DNA from: Prosthecobacter sp.
GTDB taxonomy: Bacteria; Verrucomicrobiota; Verrucomicrobiia; Verrucomicrobiales; Verrucomicrobiaceae
Assembly: GCF_029946185.1 (NCBI RefSeq)
Contig: NZ_JAQSEA010000118.1
Coordinates: forward strand, 1 to 48,588
Length of the DNA stretch: 48,588 nucleotides
Direction: 5' to 3'
A program made the translations under genes and the position numbers. How positions within the stretch are numbered: the first letter of the stretch is position 1; the number at the start of each line of letters is the position of its first letter. Positions 8,488-17,509 of the stretch are shown here, piece by piece. The notes beneath the pieces are model-generated. The model saw only the letters and a list, made by a program, of their open reading frames with translations. It ran no database searches and was not told the origin of the DNA.

Positions 8488-9693
8488 ATGTCCAACCCCG
8501 CCCCGGATGCCAAAGCCAGCCGCAAATCGCTGGCGACGCTGTTTTTCTGCACAGCGCTGCCGATGGGGATGTGGAGTGTGCCGCTTTCGAACGTCTTCAA
8601 TGCGCATGGTCGCGGGCATCTGGTGCCGTGGGTGTTCGCCACGACTGCGACTGCTGCGTTCATCTCGCCGCTGTTTGTGGGGGCGCTGGCGGATCAAAAG
8701 CATTCGCCGGTGCTGCTGCTGCGCTGGCTGACGGCGGCGACGAGCCTGGCTCTGCTGCTCACTTGCGGTGCATTGGCCTGGGGCTGGAGTGATGCTGCGG
8801 TTTTGGTTTGTGCGCAGGTGCTGGCTCTTTGTGCCCTGCCGGCCTGGAGCGTGACCAGCAGCATTGTGTTCTCTCAGTTGCATGACGCCAAGGTGCAGTT
8901 TGGCCCGTTGCGTGCCTGGGCCACGGGGGGGTGGATGGTGGGCTGCTGGATCGTGAGCTTTGTGCTGCGTGCCGATGCCTCGCTGGTGGCGGGAGTGACC
9001 GCTGCGGGGCTATGGCTGGTGGTGATGAGCCTTACCTGGCGGCTGCCGATGATCCCGCCCGGCGAGGTGGTGCAGCACCGCACCTGGAAGCAGATCCTCG
9101 GGCTGGATGCTCTTGGGCTGCTCATTCACCGCGATCACCGCGTGGTCTTCCTAACGGCGGCGTTGTACTGCATTCCGCTGGCGGCTTTCTATCCGTATAC
9201 CTCACGCCAGTTGCACGATCTCGGCGTGAAGAACATCTCTGCGGTTATATCGCTCGGGCAGACGACCGAGGTGGTGGTCATGCTGCTGCTGTCGGGATTG
9301 CTGACGCGTGTGCGTCTGAAGTGGGTTTTCCTCTCGGGCATCGCCATATGCGTGGTGCGCTACTCCTTCAACACGTTCAACACGCTGCCCAGCGTGTTGT
9401 TTGGCACCTTTCTGCACGGCTTTGCCTACACTCTTTATTTCATCACGACCCAGATCTATCTGGAGGAGCGCATTGATCCGAAATGGCGGGTGCGTGCGCA
9501 GGCGCTGCTGGCCATGCTGATGAGCGGGGTGGGCAATCTGCTTGGGTACCTGGGTGGCGGCTGGTGGTTTGATGCCTGCACGGAGGGTGAAAGTACTGAC
9601 TGGTCGCGATTTTGGTGGGGCGAGACGGCGCTGACGGCGGCGGTGTGTGTGTTCTTTGCTGTCGCGTATCGTGGGCGGGTGGCGAAGGCGTAG
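8488..9693 (+). CDS. MFS transporter, nucleoside:H+ symporter-like
   Basis: A 401-residue integral membrane protein with about 12 hydrophobic segments. The N-terminal part (LFFCTALPMGMWSVPLSNVF, then a TM2-TM3 loop reading GALADQKHS) resembles the nucleoside:H+ symporter branch of the MFS, the NupG/XapB type; this is a resemblance call. The start at MSNPAPDAK is preferred because the upstream in-frame residues are not hydrophobic and overlap the promoter region shared with trxB. The substrate could be a nucleoside or a sugar-like compound. It converges on the M3 peptidase gene. Confidence 0.75.
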   Translation: MSNPAPDAKASRKSLATLFFCTALPMGMWSVPLSNVFNAHGRGHLVPWVFATTATAAFISPLFVGALADQKHSPVLLLRWLTAATSLALLLTCGALAWGWSDAAVLVCAQVLALCALPAWSVTSSIVFSQLHDAKVQFGPLRAWATGGWMVGCWIVSFVLRADASLVAGVTAAGLWLVVMSLTWRLPMIPPGEVVQHRTWKQILGLDALGLLIHRDHRVVFLTAALYCIPLAAFYPYTSRQLHDLGVKNISAVISLGQTTEVVVMLLLSGLLTRVRLKWVFLSGIAICVVRYSFNTFNTLPSVLFGTFLHGFAYTLYFITTQIYLEERIDPKWRVRAQALLAMLMSGVGNLLGYLGGGWWFDACTEGESTDWSRFWWGETALTAAVCVFFAVAYRGRVAKA

Positions 9694-9907
9694 AATGGGT
9701 GGCGTCAGACCGACCGTTCGCATGGAGGTAACGAAATGCCCACAGCACGCGGGCATCCGGTTGTGCGCTGGGTGTGTTTGGCGGACTGCGGTTTTGAGCA
9801 CGCAAAAGCTCCCTTCGCCAAACCTCCCGGCTCTGGGAGGCGTACGCAAGCCGCCGTGTTTGCCGTACGCTCGCAAACGGGCGGGCTGTCGCCACACCCA
9901 TTCTACT
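9694..9907. repeat. Structured intergenic repeat, copy A (core 9856-9906)
   Basis: This 214-bp gap between convergent genes holds no gene but is full of inverted repeats: CCTCCC/GGGAGG at 9823-9840 and GCGTACG (9840-9846) with CGTACGC (9864-9870). The last 51 bases, 9856-9906, match 39767-39817 at 43 of 51 positions. In both places the core ends just beyond the stop codon of a minus-strand gene, here 2 bases away. It probably belongs to a dispersed repeat family that may act as a 3'-end structure. Confidence 0.7.
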
Positions 9908-12031
9908 TTATGCCAGCCCGGCACGGACGAGGAGGGCCATGGCGTCGGGGTCGCGGCCCATGAAGTTTTGGAAGAGCTTGGCGGGGTCTTCGGAGTTGCC
10001 TTTGCTGAGGATGGTGTCGCGGAACTCGCGGCCGACGGTGGGATTGAGCACGCCTTCCTGCTGGAAGCGGGTGAAGGCATCGGCATCGAGCACTTCGGCC
10101 CATTTGTAGCTGTAGTAGCCGGCGGCGTAGCCGACCGGGCTGCTGAACAGATGGCCGAAACGGCGTGCCATCGTTGGCTGCTCGGTTTTGAGCTGCATGA
10201 CGTAGCCTTTCAGAATGGAGCGTGCGAGTTTGTCGAGGTCCGCGCCTTCATCGGTGGCGTGGTGCATGTGCAGTTCGAGGTCGAGCTTGCCAAATGCGAG
10301 CTGGCGCATGATGTCGCTGGCGCTGCGGTAGTTTTTGGCGGCCAGCAGCTTCTTGAAGAGCCGAGGGGGAATGGTTTCACCGGTTTCATGATGGCGGGCG
10401 AAGAGATCGAGGCTCTCGCGCTCCCAGCAGAAGTTTTCCATGAGCTGCGAGGGCAGTTCCACGAAGTCCCAGTAAACACTGACGCCGTTGAGCGAGGGAA
10501 TTTCGACGTTGCCGCAGAGCTGGTGCAGGAGATGGCCGAATTCATGGAAGACGGTGGTGACTTCGTCATGCGTGAGCAGAGCCGGCTTGCCATCGACCGG
10601 CGGTGTCATGTTGCCGCAGATGAGGCCGAGGTGCAGGCGGCGGTCGCGCTCGCCACTGGGGGGGACGCCCATCTTGAGGTAGTTCATCCAGGCACCGCCG
10701 CGCTTGGAGTCACGCGGATGCCAGTCGGCGTAGAAGGAGCCGATGTGCACGCCCTTTTCATTGCGCACTTCATAGAACTTCACTTCCGGGTGCCAGACCT
10801 CCACGGGGCCTGCTTTGCCGGGCTGGGTGCTGACGTTGGCGGGAGCTTCCTGGCCGGGCTCGACATACACGACTTCGCGGCTGACGATGCGAAGGTCGAA
10901 GACTTTCTCTGCCAGCTGGAACATGCCGTTAAGCACCCGGTCGATGGGGAAGAAAGGGCGTAGCTCCTCTTCATCAAAATCGTACTTGGATTTGCGCTGG
11001 CGTTCGCTCCAGAAGGCGACTTCCCAGGGCTCGAAGAGATCGACGTCTTGGTGGACGTTGTCGGCGCGGAACTCCTGCAGTTCGATGGTTTCACGCTTGA
11101 AGGCTTCATGAACCCGCTCGTAGAGGTCGGTGATGAAACGGAAGGCGCTCTGGCCGTTCTTGGCCATGCGGTGGTTCAGGACATGATCGGCGAAGTTCGC
11201 CTTGCCCATGATCTGCGCCTTTTCATGGCGCAGGCGCAGGATGTTCCAGACGAGTTCGGTGTTGTCATGCTCGCCGCTGCGGCCAATGCCAGTGGAGCCT
11301 TCCCAGACCTGATGGCGAATGCCTTCATCTTCGAGGTATTCCATGACCGGAATCATCGAAGGGGCCTTCAAGGTGAAGCGATAGACTGGTTTTTCTGGGG
11401 TGCCGAGGGTTTTGGCCAGGGCGTCCGCCTTTGCGGCGTCGATGGCGGTCTGTGGCAGACCTCTGAGACGATCCACGTCTTCAATGAGCAGCTCCCACTT
11501 GTTCGTGGAGTCGAGCACGTTCTCGGAGTACTTCTGCGTGTGCTTGGAGAGTTCGGCTTCGATCTCCTCGACACGCTTCTTCTTGTCCGGCGACAGGTCG
11601 GCACCCGCCTCGATGAAGCCTTCCATGGATTCCTGCAGGGCACGCTTGTGCACGGGGGTGAGCTGCCTGGCCTCGTCGGTCTTGCTGTAAGTGACAAACA
11701 GGTCCCAGAGATGCTCATTGAGAGGGATCTTGGCGAAGAAGGAGCTGACTTCCGACAGCATCTTGTTGTGCGCCTCACGCAGGGCGGGGGAGTTGCAGAG
11801 GGAATCGAGATGGGTTACCAAGCCCCAGGCTTCGTTCAGCTCCCGAGTGCATTCGTCCAGGCCGAGCACGACGGAGTCAAAGTTCATCAGCTTGCCGCGA
11901 TCCTGATCGATGACGGCATCCAGATTCGCCTGCGCTTTTTCAAGAGCGGCGCGGATGTCGGCTTCGATGTGTTCGGGGGTCAGGGTGGACCAGCGGATGT
12001 GAAAGTCCGGAGTGAGGAAAGGTGCTGCCAT
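9908..12031 (-). CDS. M3-family zinc oligopeptidase (oligopeptidase A type)
   Basis: A 707-residue cytoplasmic metallopeptidase of the thimet oligopeptidase/oligopeptidase A family, of usual length. The zinc motif HEFGH is at residues 496-500, with further ligands expected in the ENFCWE stretch downstream. The substrate-side features GGAWMNYLKMG and GYAAGYYSYKWAEVLDADAF near the C-terminus are typical of M3 enzymes. It degrades short peptides left by the ATP-dependent proteases and signal peptide hydrolysis. The ATG is preceded by a C-rich stretch, not a Shine-Dalgarno. It diverges from the glycine-cleavage cluster with 147 bases between starts. Choosing between prlC and dcp is not safe, so no symbol is given. 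Confidence 0.93.
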   Translation of the reverse strand: MAAPFLTPDFHIRWSTLTPEHIEADIRAALEKAQANLDAVIDQDRGKLMNFDSVVLGLDECTRELNEAWGLVTHLDSLCNSPALREAHNKMLSEVSSFFAKIPLNEHLWDLFVTYSKTDEARQLTPVHKRALQESMEGFIEAGADLSPDKKKRVEEIEAELSKHTQKYSENVLDSTNKWELLIEDVDRLRGLPQTAIDAAKADALAKTLGTPEKPVYRFTLKAPSMIPVMEYLEDEGIRHQVWEGSTGIGRSGEHDNTELVWNILRLRHEKAQIMGKANFADHVLNHRMAKNGQSAFRFITDLYERVHEAFKRETIELQEFRADNVHQDVDLFEPWEVAFWSERQRKSKYDFDEEELRPFFPIDRVLNGMFQLAEKVFDLRIVSREVVYVEPGQEAPANVSTQPGKAGPVEVWHPEVKFYEVRNEKGVHIGSFYADWHPRDSKRGGAWMNYLKMGVPPSGERDRRLHLGLICGNMTPPVDGKPALLTHDEVTTVFHEFGHLLHQLCGNVEIPSLNGVSVYWDFVELPSQLMENFCWERESLDLFARHHETGETIPPRLFKKLLAAKNYRSASDIMRQLAFGKLDLELHMHHATDEGADLDKLARSILKGYVMQLKTEQPTMARRFGHLFSSPVGYAAGYYSYKWAEVLDADAFTRFQQEGVLNPTVGREFRDTILSKGNSEDPAKLFQNFMGRDPDAMALLVRAGLA

Positions 12032-12178
12032 GGGTTGGGCTTTTTTTAGCTCGGGCGTTTGGGGGAGGCGGAGTATGGAGCGGATGCGGGGGGCTGCAAA
12101 TGAGATTGGTATTCAGAAATTGGCTTAAAATACCGCGCGAATTGACAAAGCGTTCGCGCTTCACAACATGGGAGAATC
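12032..12178. promoter_or_regulatory. Divergent promoter region of the M3 peptidase and gcvT
   Basis: This 147-bp gap must contain the promoters of both flanking operons. TTGACA at 12142-12147 is a possible -35 box for gcvT, but no convincing -10 is found 17 bases on. A small hairpin AAGCG-TTCG-CGCTT follows it. I looked for the paired-aptamer layout of a glycine riboswitch and did not see it. Confidence 0.4.
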
Positions 12179-13294
12179 GTGTCCGACACCACTCCTCTCC
12201 GCCGCACTCCCCTGCACGCCGTCCATGTGGAAATGGGTGCACGCATGGTGCCCTTTGCGGGATGGGACATGCCGGTGATGTATACGGGCATCGTCGATGA
12301 GCACAAGGCGGTGCGGCAGAGCGTTGGCGTGTTTGATATTTCGCACATGGGGCAGTTCATCGTGAGCGGGCCCGGTGCCGAGGCCTTTCTGAACCGGGTG
12401 CTGACCAACAACATCACCAAGCTGCAGCCGGGTCAGGGGCAGTACACGCTGCTGCTGACCGGACTAGGCGGAGTGATTGACGACCTGATTGCCTACCGGA
12501 CCAGTGAGCGTGAATTTTATCTCGTCGTGAATGCTTCGCGCATTGATGCAGACTGGGAGCATCTTGAAACCCAGCTCAACAAGGATGACGATGTGATGAT
12601 GGCCAACGCGAGTGATTTCACCGCCGGGCTGGCCATCCAAGGACCGAAGGCAAGGGAAGTGGCGGCGGCGGTGTTTGGCAATGAGACCTCTTTTCCCGAG
12701 CACAACACCATCCTCGTCACCATGACCGACACCGGGCCGATGTGGCTCTGCGGCACGGGCTACACCGGTGAGGAAGGTTTTGAATTTTTTATGCCCATGG
12801 AGACGGCGGAAATGTGGTTCCGCAAGATCGTGGAGGCCGTGAAGGCTGCCGGTGGCATGCCCTGCGGGCTCGGAGCCCGTGACACGTTGCGTCTTGAGAT
12901 GGGCTACCCGCTCAATGGCAATGATCTTTCTGAACAGCGCACGCCGCTGCAGGCGGGGCTTGGCTTCTTTGTGGATCTCGACAAAGGAAACTTTACCGGG
13001 CGAGAGGCGCTGGTGGCGCAAAAAGCTGCCGGACTGCCTGATAAACTGGCCGCTTTTCGCATGACGGGTGCTGCCCCGCCGCCGCGCCCGCATTATCCCG
13101 TGGCATTTGCCGGGGATATCATCGGCGAGGTGTGCAGTGGCACGCAGTCTCCCAGCCTTGGTGTGGGCATAGGCATGGCCTACGTGCCGCTGAGCGCCGC
13201 CACGATCGGCAGCACGCTGGAAATCGAAATCCGCGGGCGGCTTTTCCCGGCGGAGGTGGTGAAGAAGCCATTTTATCGCAAGCCGTCTGTTTAA
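12179..13294 (+). CDS. gcvT: Glycine cleavage system T protein (aminomethyltransferase)
   Basis: A 371-residue protein of normal length that moves the methylene carbon from the aminomethyl-lipoyl arm of GcvH to tetrahydrofolate, releasing ammonia. The N-terminus (TPLHAVHVEMGARMVPFAGW, then VGVFDISHMGQ) and GARDTLRLEMGYPLNGND around residues 232-249 are diagnostic. The start is GTG, preceded by GGGAGA at a good distance, one of only two clear Shine-Dalgarno sites in the window. It leads a plus-strand cluster with gcvH 18 bases downstream. The gcvL (lpd) gene for the fourth subunit is not nearby. Confidence 0.96.
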   Translation: MSDTTPLRRTPLHAVHVEMGARMVPFAGWDMPVMYTGIVDEHKAVRQSVGVFDISHMGQFIVSGPGAEAFLNRVLTNNITKLQPGQGQYTLLLTGLGGVIDDLIAYRTSEREFYLVVNASRIDADWEHLETQLNKDDDVMMANASDFTAGLAIQGPKAREVAAAVFGNETSFPEHNTILVTMTDTGPMWLCGTGYTGEEGFEFFMPMETAEMWFRKIVEAVKAAGGMPCGLGARDTLRLEMGYPLNGNDLSEQRTPLQAGLGFFVDLDKGNFTGREALVAQKAAGLPDKLAAFRMTGAAPPPRPHYPVAFAGDIIGEVCSGTQSPSLGVGIGMAYVPLSAATIGSTLEIEIRGRLFPAEVVKKPFYRKPSV

Positions 13295-13312
13295 TTCCCA
13301 ACCGACATCCCC

Positions 13313-13693
13313 ATGAGCAACGTCCCTGACACACTCCGCTACCGTGAATCCCATGAATGGATTGATCCCACGCAAAGCCCCTCTCCGGTCGGCATCACGG
13401 ATCATGCGCAGGCGGAACTGACAGATGTGGTCTTTGTGGATCCCCCTAAAGTGGGTGCTCAGGTCACGGCAGGGCAGCAGGTGTGCGTGATCGAATCTGT
13501 CAAGGCGGCTAGCGATATCTATGCTCCGGTGGCGGGTGAGATCGTGGCTATCAATGAAGCGCTCGGCAGCGATCCGGGGCTGCTCAACCGGGAGCCTTAC
13601 ACCGGCGGCTGGATTTTCAAGATCAAGCCATCCAGCCCGGCGGAGTTTGACGCTCTGATGGATGCCGGGGCCTATGGCAAGCACATAGCCTGA
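13313..13693 (+). CDS. gcvH: Glycine cleavage system H protein
   Basis: A 126-residue carrier protein of usual size. Lysine 64 in [12 protein letters not shown] is the lipoylation site that shuttles the aminomethyl group between GcvP and GcvT. The N-terminal [10 protein letters not shown] and C-terminal [15 protein letters not shown] stretches match the family. It lies 18 bases after gcvT and is surely in the same transcript. The next gene is not the usual gcvP but a dioxygenase-like gene, after an 84-bp gap that contains a palindrome. Confidence 0.97.
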   Translation: MSNVPDTLRYRESHEWIDPTQSPSPVGITDHAQAELTDVVFVDPPKVGAQVTAGQQVCVIESVKAASDIYAPVAGEIVAINEALGSDPGLLNREPYTGGWIFKIKPSSPAEFDALMDAGAYGKHIA

Positions 13694-13740
13694 GCAAGGT
13701 GCCATTTTGAGTGCTTTTCCGGTTTTTTTCCGGCTGCATT

Positions 13741-13760
13741 GAGTAACAAATTCGTTACTC
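13741..13760. promoter_or_regulatory. 7-bp palindrome upstream of the beta-hydroxylase start
   Basis: GAGTAAC (13741-13747) and GTTACTC (13754-13760) form a perfect inverted repeat with a 6-base centre, ending 17 bases before the ATG at 13778. It could be an operator or a hairpin limiting translation of the inserted gene. A shorter CCGG-T7-CCGG repeat lies just upstream. Confidence 0.35.
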
Positions 13761-13777
13761 GTTCCGGACTCTCGCCC

Positions 13778-14602
13778 ATGCCTCCCGAAGCATCTCCCTC
13801 CATCGCCACTGTTCCCGCCGGCTTTCAGCTCAAGCCGATTGACGGTTATCACCGCCGCCACCGCACCTTTCCAGCCAACGGCTGGGTGGAGCGCCTGACC
13901 AACCGCCTGCAGGATCTCGCTGAGTCGGTGATTGCGCATTGTTCCATTCAGGGTGATCCGCCGATCTATGACTCACGGCACTTCCCTTGGGTGAAGGACA
14001 TCGAGGCGGACTGGCAGAAGGTGCGCGCCGAAGTCGATTCGATCATGAAATACCGCGATGCGATGCCGAGCTTTCAGGACATCGTGAAAGAGGTCGGCAT
14101 GATTCAAGGTGATGACCAATGGAAGACGTTCTTCCTCAAGGGCGTCGGCATGGACTGCGAGGAAAACGCCCGTCACTGCCCGGAGACGATGAAGGTGCTG
14201 GCAAAGATCCCGGGCTGCACCACCGGCTTCTTCTCCATCCTTTCACCGAACAAGCACATACCCCATCATCGCGGTCCCTTTGCGGGTGTGCTGCGCATGC
14301 ACCTTGGGCTGATGGTGCCGGAACCGCGCCACCAGTGCCGCATCCGCATCGCCGACCAAGTCTATGCCTGGGAGGAGGGCAAGGCGATCATCTTTGACGA
14401 CACGTACAACCATGAAGTCTGGAATGACACCGATGGCTACCGTGTGGTGCTGTTTGTGGATTTCGAACGCCCTCTGCGTGCGCCGTTTAACTTCATCAAT
14501 CACTGGATCATCAATCTGGCGGCACTGGCCCCCTTTCTGCGGGAGGCCAAGGGCAAGCAGAAGGCCTCGGAGAAAAAATTCTGGGCGCTGTTTGGCAAGT
14601 GA
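13778..14602 (+). CDS. Aspartyl/asparaginyl beta-hydroxylase family protein
   Basis: A 274-residue protein of the Asp_Arg_Hydrox family of Fe(II)/2-oxoglutarate dioxygenases, which contains AspH and the lipid A hydroxylase LpxO. The iron-binding histidines are His164 in HHRGPF and His212 in NHEVWND. The glycine at 166 replaces the usual carboxylate ligand, as in AspH. The strand VVLFVDFERP after the second histidine is typical. ATG 13778 is preferred; an in-frame TTG at 13739 would add 13 residues and place the palindrome inside the gene. It sits between gcvH and gcvP, 53 bases before gcvP. The substrate is unknown: a protein side chain or a lipid A acyl chain. Confidence 0.88.
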   Translation: MPPEASPSIATVPAGFQLKPIDGYHRRHRTFPANGWVERLTNRLQDLAESVIAHCSIQGDPPIYDSRHFPWVKDIEADWQKVRAEVDSIMKYRDAMPSFQDIVKEVGMIQGDDQWKTFFLKGVGMDCEENARHCPETMKVLAKIPGCTTGFFSILSPNKHIPHHRGPFAGVLRMHLGLMVPEPRHQCRIRIADQVYAWEEGKAIIFDDTYNHEVWNDTDGYRVVLFVDFERPLRAPFNFINHWIINLAALAPFLREAKGKQKASEKKFWALFGK

Positions 14603-14655
14603 CACCGGCCCCCGGCTAGGTAGCGTGGTGGCCTCCTAAACCGCCCCGTTTTTCG

Positions 14656-17484
14656 ATGCCCACAAATTTCTCCCGCCGCCACATTGGTCCCTCTGCCGTC
14701 GAGGTGGAGAGCATGCTGCAAACGCTTGGTTTCAAAACGCTCGATGATCTGATTGATCAAGTGGTGCCGGAAGGCATTCGCGTGCGTGAACCGCTCAACC
14801 TGGCACCGCCGCTGAGCGAGGAGCAGGCCCTGCGCCGCATGCGGCAGATCATGGGGCTGAACAAGGTGATGCGCTCGTTCATCGGGCTCGGATACCATGA
14901 CACTTTCACGCCACCGGTCATCCAGCGGAACATCTTGGAAAATCCGGGCTGGTACACGGCGTACACGCCGTATCAGGCGGAGATCGCGCAGGGTCGGCTT
15001 GAGGCTTTGATCAATTTTCAGACGATGATCCGCGACCTCACGGCGCTGGACGTTGCGAACGCCTCGCTGCTCGATGAGGGCACCGCGTGTGCTGAGGCAT
15101 TGGGGCTGGCGGTGGCGCAGGTGGCCGGGGCTTCGCATGTGTTTGTCTCAGACCAGTGCCACCCGCATAACATTGAAGTGGTGCGCACACGCATGGATGC
15201 TTTGGGGATTCGCGTGGAAGTGGGAGACGTGATGAAATGGAAGCATGATGGCACGAAGGGACTGGCTGCCGTGCTGGTGCAGTATCCTGACACGCGTGGC
15301 ATGATTCATGATTTTGAATCGCTGGCTTCAGAGACGCATGATGCGGGTGCATTGCTCGTCGTCAGCGCTGATTTGCTGGCGCTCACGGTGCTGCGGCCGC
15401 CGGGTGAATTCGGCGCGGACATTTGCGTGGGCAACAGCCAGCGCTTTGGCGTGCCGCTGGGTTTTGGCGGACCGCATGCGGCGTTCATGGCGGTGAAGGA
15501 TGCGCTGAAGCGGCGTCTGCCGGGACGTTTGATCGGTGTTTCGAAGGATGCCTCCGGCAAGCCTGCCTATCGGCTCTCTTTGCAAACACGTGAGCAGCAC
15601 ATTCGCCGTGAGAAAGCCACCAGCAACATTTGCACGGCGCAGGTGCTGCTTGCCGTGATGGCGTCGATGTATGCGGTGTATCACGGGCCGCAGGGGCTCA
15701 AGACTATTGCGCACCGGGTGCATGGTGCGGCGGTCTGGCTGGCTGGCGAGCTGCTGCGTGCAGGCATGGATGTGCTGAGCGATGACTTCTTTGACACGCT
15801 CAGCGTGCGCGTTCCGAACGCCGATGACCTGCTCAAGGGTGCGCTGATCTTTGGTATCAATCTGCGCAAGATCGACGCCACCACCGTGAGTATCGCTTTG
15901 GATGAGCGCGTGCGGGAGGACGAGCTGCTCAACCTGCTCACCGCCTTTGGCATTTCCAAGGCGCAGCGGCCGCCGGTGATTGATGACGAAAGCCCGCTGA
16001 ACTGCTCCGCGCGGCACCACCGCACGTCCGAATTTCTGACGCATCCGGTGTTCAATTCGTACCACTCCGAGACGGAGATGATGCGCTACTTGCACCGTCT
16101 GGAGTCGAAGGACATCGCGCTGAACAGGAGCATGATCCCGCTGGGTTCCTGCACGATGAAGCTGAATGCTGCGGCGGAGATGATGCCGCTGAGCTGGCTG
16201 GAGGTGAACGGGCTGCACCCCTTCGCGCCGCAGGATCAGACGGAGGGTTATCACACGATGTTCAGTGATCTCGAAGGCTGGCTGGCGGAATGCACCGGCT
16301 TTGACGCGGTGTCGTTGCAGCCGAATGCGGGATCTCAGGGTGAGTATGCCGGACTGCTGGCGATCAAGCGCTTCCATGCCGCGCGTGGCGAGGAGCACCG
16401 CGATGTCTGCCTGATTCCCACTTCGGCGCATGGTACGAACCCGGCCAGTGCGGTGATGTGCGGCTTTAAAGTGGTGGCAGTGACGTGTGACATCCAAGGC
16501 AACATTTCGGTCGATGATTTGAAGACGAAGCTGGAGGCGAACAAAGACAAGGTGGCCGCGCTGATGGTCACCTATCCTTCGACGCATGGTGTGTTTGAAG
16601 AGTCCATCGTCGAAATTTGCGGACTGGTGCATGAGCATGGCGGGCAGGTGTACATGGACGGTGCGAATATGAATGCGCAGGTGGGGCTGACCTCGCCGGG
16701 GCGCATCGGCGCGGATGTGTGCCATCTGAATTTGCACAAGACCTTCTGCATTCCGCATGGCGGTGGCGGGCCGGGCGTCGGTCCCATTGCGGTGGCTGCG
16801 CATCTGCGTCCGCATTTGCCAGGGCATCACACCTGGGGGGCTGATATCCATGAAGGTGCGGTGTGTTCCGCGCCATGGGGCAGCGCGAGCATTTGCACGA
16901 TCTCATGGATGTATGTTGCGATGATGGGGCCGCGTCTGGTGGATGCGACCAAGATGGCGATCCTCAATGCGAACTACATTGCGAAGAAGCTGGAGGCGAA
17001 TTTCCCCACGCTGTACAAGGGGACGAAGGGATTCGTCGCGCACGAGTGCATTCTGGATTTCAGCCATTTCCACAAGGTGACGGTGGAGGATGTGGCGAAG
17101 CGGCTGATGGATTTTGGCTATCATGCGCCGACGATGAGCTGGCCGGTCACTGGCACGCTGATGATCGAGCCCACGGAGAGCGAGAGCCAGGCTGAGATCG
17201 ACCGGTTTTGCGAGGCGATGCAGTGCATCCATGCAGAGATGACCGGCGTGGAAAGTGGTGAGAGCCACCCGACGGACAACACGCTCAAGCAGGCGCCGCA
17301 CACCGCTGTTGCCGTGACTAAGAGCGACTGGCCGCACGCCTACACGCGGGAAGCCGCCGCCTTCCCGCTGCCGTGGGTGCAGGAGGCCAAGTACTGGCCG
17401 CCGGTGTCGCGAATCGACAATGTCTATGGTGACCGCCATCTGATCTGCACTTGTGTGAGCGTGGAAGAAGCGGCTGCAAGTTGA
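14656..17484 (+). CDS. gcvP: Glycine dehydrogenase (decarboxylating), fused P protein
   Basis: A 942-residue enzyme carrying both halves of the P protein in one chain (in many bacteria they are split as GcvPA/GcvPB). It decarboxylates glycine and passes the aminomethyl group to lipoyl-GcvH. The N-terminal half starts with FSRRHIGPS; the second half holds the PLP lysine, Lys695, in [17 protein letters not shown]. The C-terminus ends with the expected [20 protein letters not shown]. Together with gcvT and gcvH it supplies one-carbon units or lets glycine be catabolised. It follows the beta-hydroxylase by 53 bases and is followed by a sulfatase after 25. Confidence 0.97.
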   Translation: MPTNFSRRHIGPSAVEVESMLQTLGFKTLDDLIDQVVPEGIRVREPLNLAPPLSEEQALRRMRQIMGLNKVMRSFIGLGYHDTFTPPVIQRNILENPGWYTAYTPYQAEIAQGRLEALINFQTMIRDLTALDVANASLLDEGTACAEALGLAVAQVAGASHVFVSDQCHPHNIEVVRTRMDALGIRVEVGDVMKWKHDGTKGLAAVLVQYPDTRGMIHDFESLASETHDAGALLVVSADLLALTVLRPPGEFGADICVGNSQRFGVPLGFGGPHAAFMAVKDALKRRLPGRLIGVSKDASGKPAYRLSLQTREQHIRREKATSNICTAQVLLAVMASMYAVYHGPQGLKTIAHRVHGAAVWLAGELLRAGMDVLSDDFFDTLSVRVPNADDLLKGALIFGINLRKIDATTVSIALDERVREDELLNLLTAFGISKAQRPPVIDDESPLNCSARHHRTSEFLTHPVFNSYHSETEMMRYLHRLESKDIALNRSMIPLGSCTMKLNAAAEMMPLSWLEVNGLHPFAPQDQTEGYHTMFSDLEGWLAECTGFDAVSLQPNAGSQGEYAGLLAIKRFHAARGEEHRDVCLIPTSAHGTNPASAVMCGFKVVAVTCDIQGNISVDDLKTKLEANKDKVAALMVTYPSTHGVFEESIVEICGLVHEHGGQVYMDGANMNAQVGLTSPGRIGADVCHLNLHKTFCIPHGGGGPGVGPIAVAAHLRPHLPGHHTWGADIHEGAVCSAPWGSASICTISWMYVAMMGPRLVDATKMAILNANYIAKKLEANFPTLYKGTKGFVAHECILDFSHFHKVTVEDVAKRLMDFGYHAPTMSWPVTGTLMIEPTESESQAEIDRFCEAMQCIHAEMTGVESGESHPTDNTLKQAPHTAVAVTKSDWPHAYTREAAAFPLPWVQEAKYWPPVSRIDNVYGDRHLICTCVSVEEAAAS

Positions 17485-17509
17485 GGATTTTTGATGCGTT
17501 TCACGGCGC

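Noticed and set aside
12032-12178. Glycine riboswitch upstream of gcvT
   Set aside because: The gap is short and I could not find two aptamers or the conserved loop sequences. Only a small TTCG hairpin is present.
12464-13939. 491-codon open frame antisense to gcvT and gcvH
   Set aside because: It spans two well-supported genes and has no family-like blocks.
15328-16851. 507-codon open frame antisense to gcvP
   Set aside because: It is fully inside gcvP on the other strand, His/Arg-rich and without recognisable motifs.
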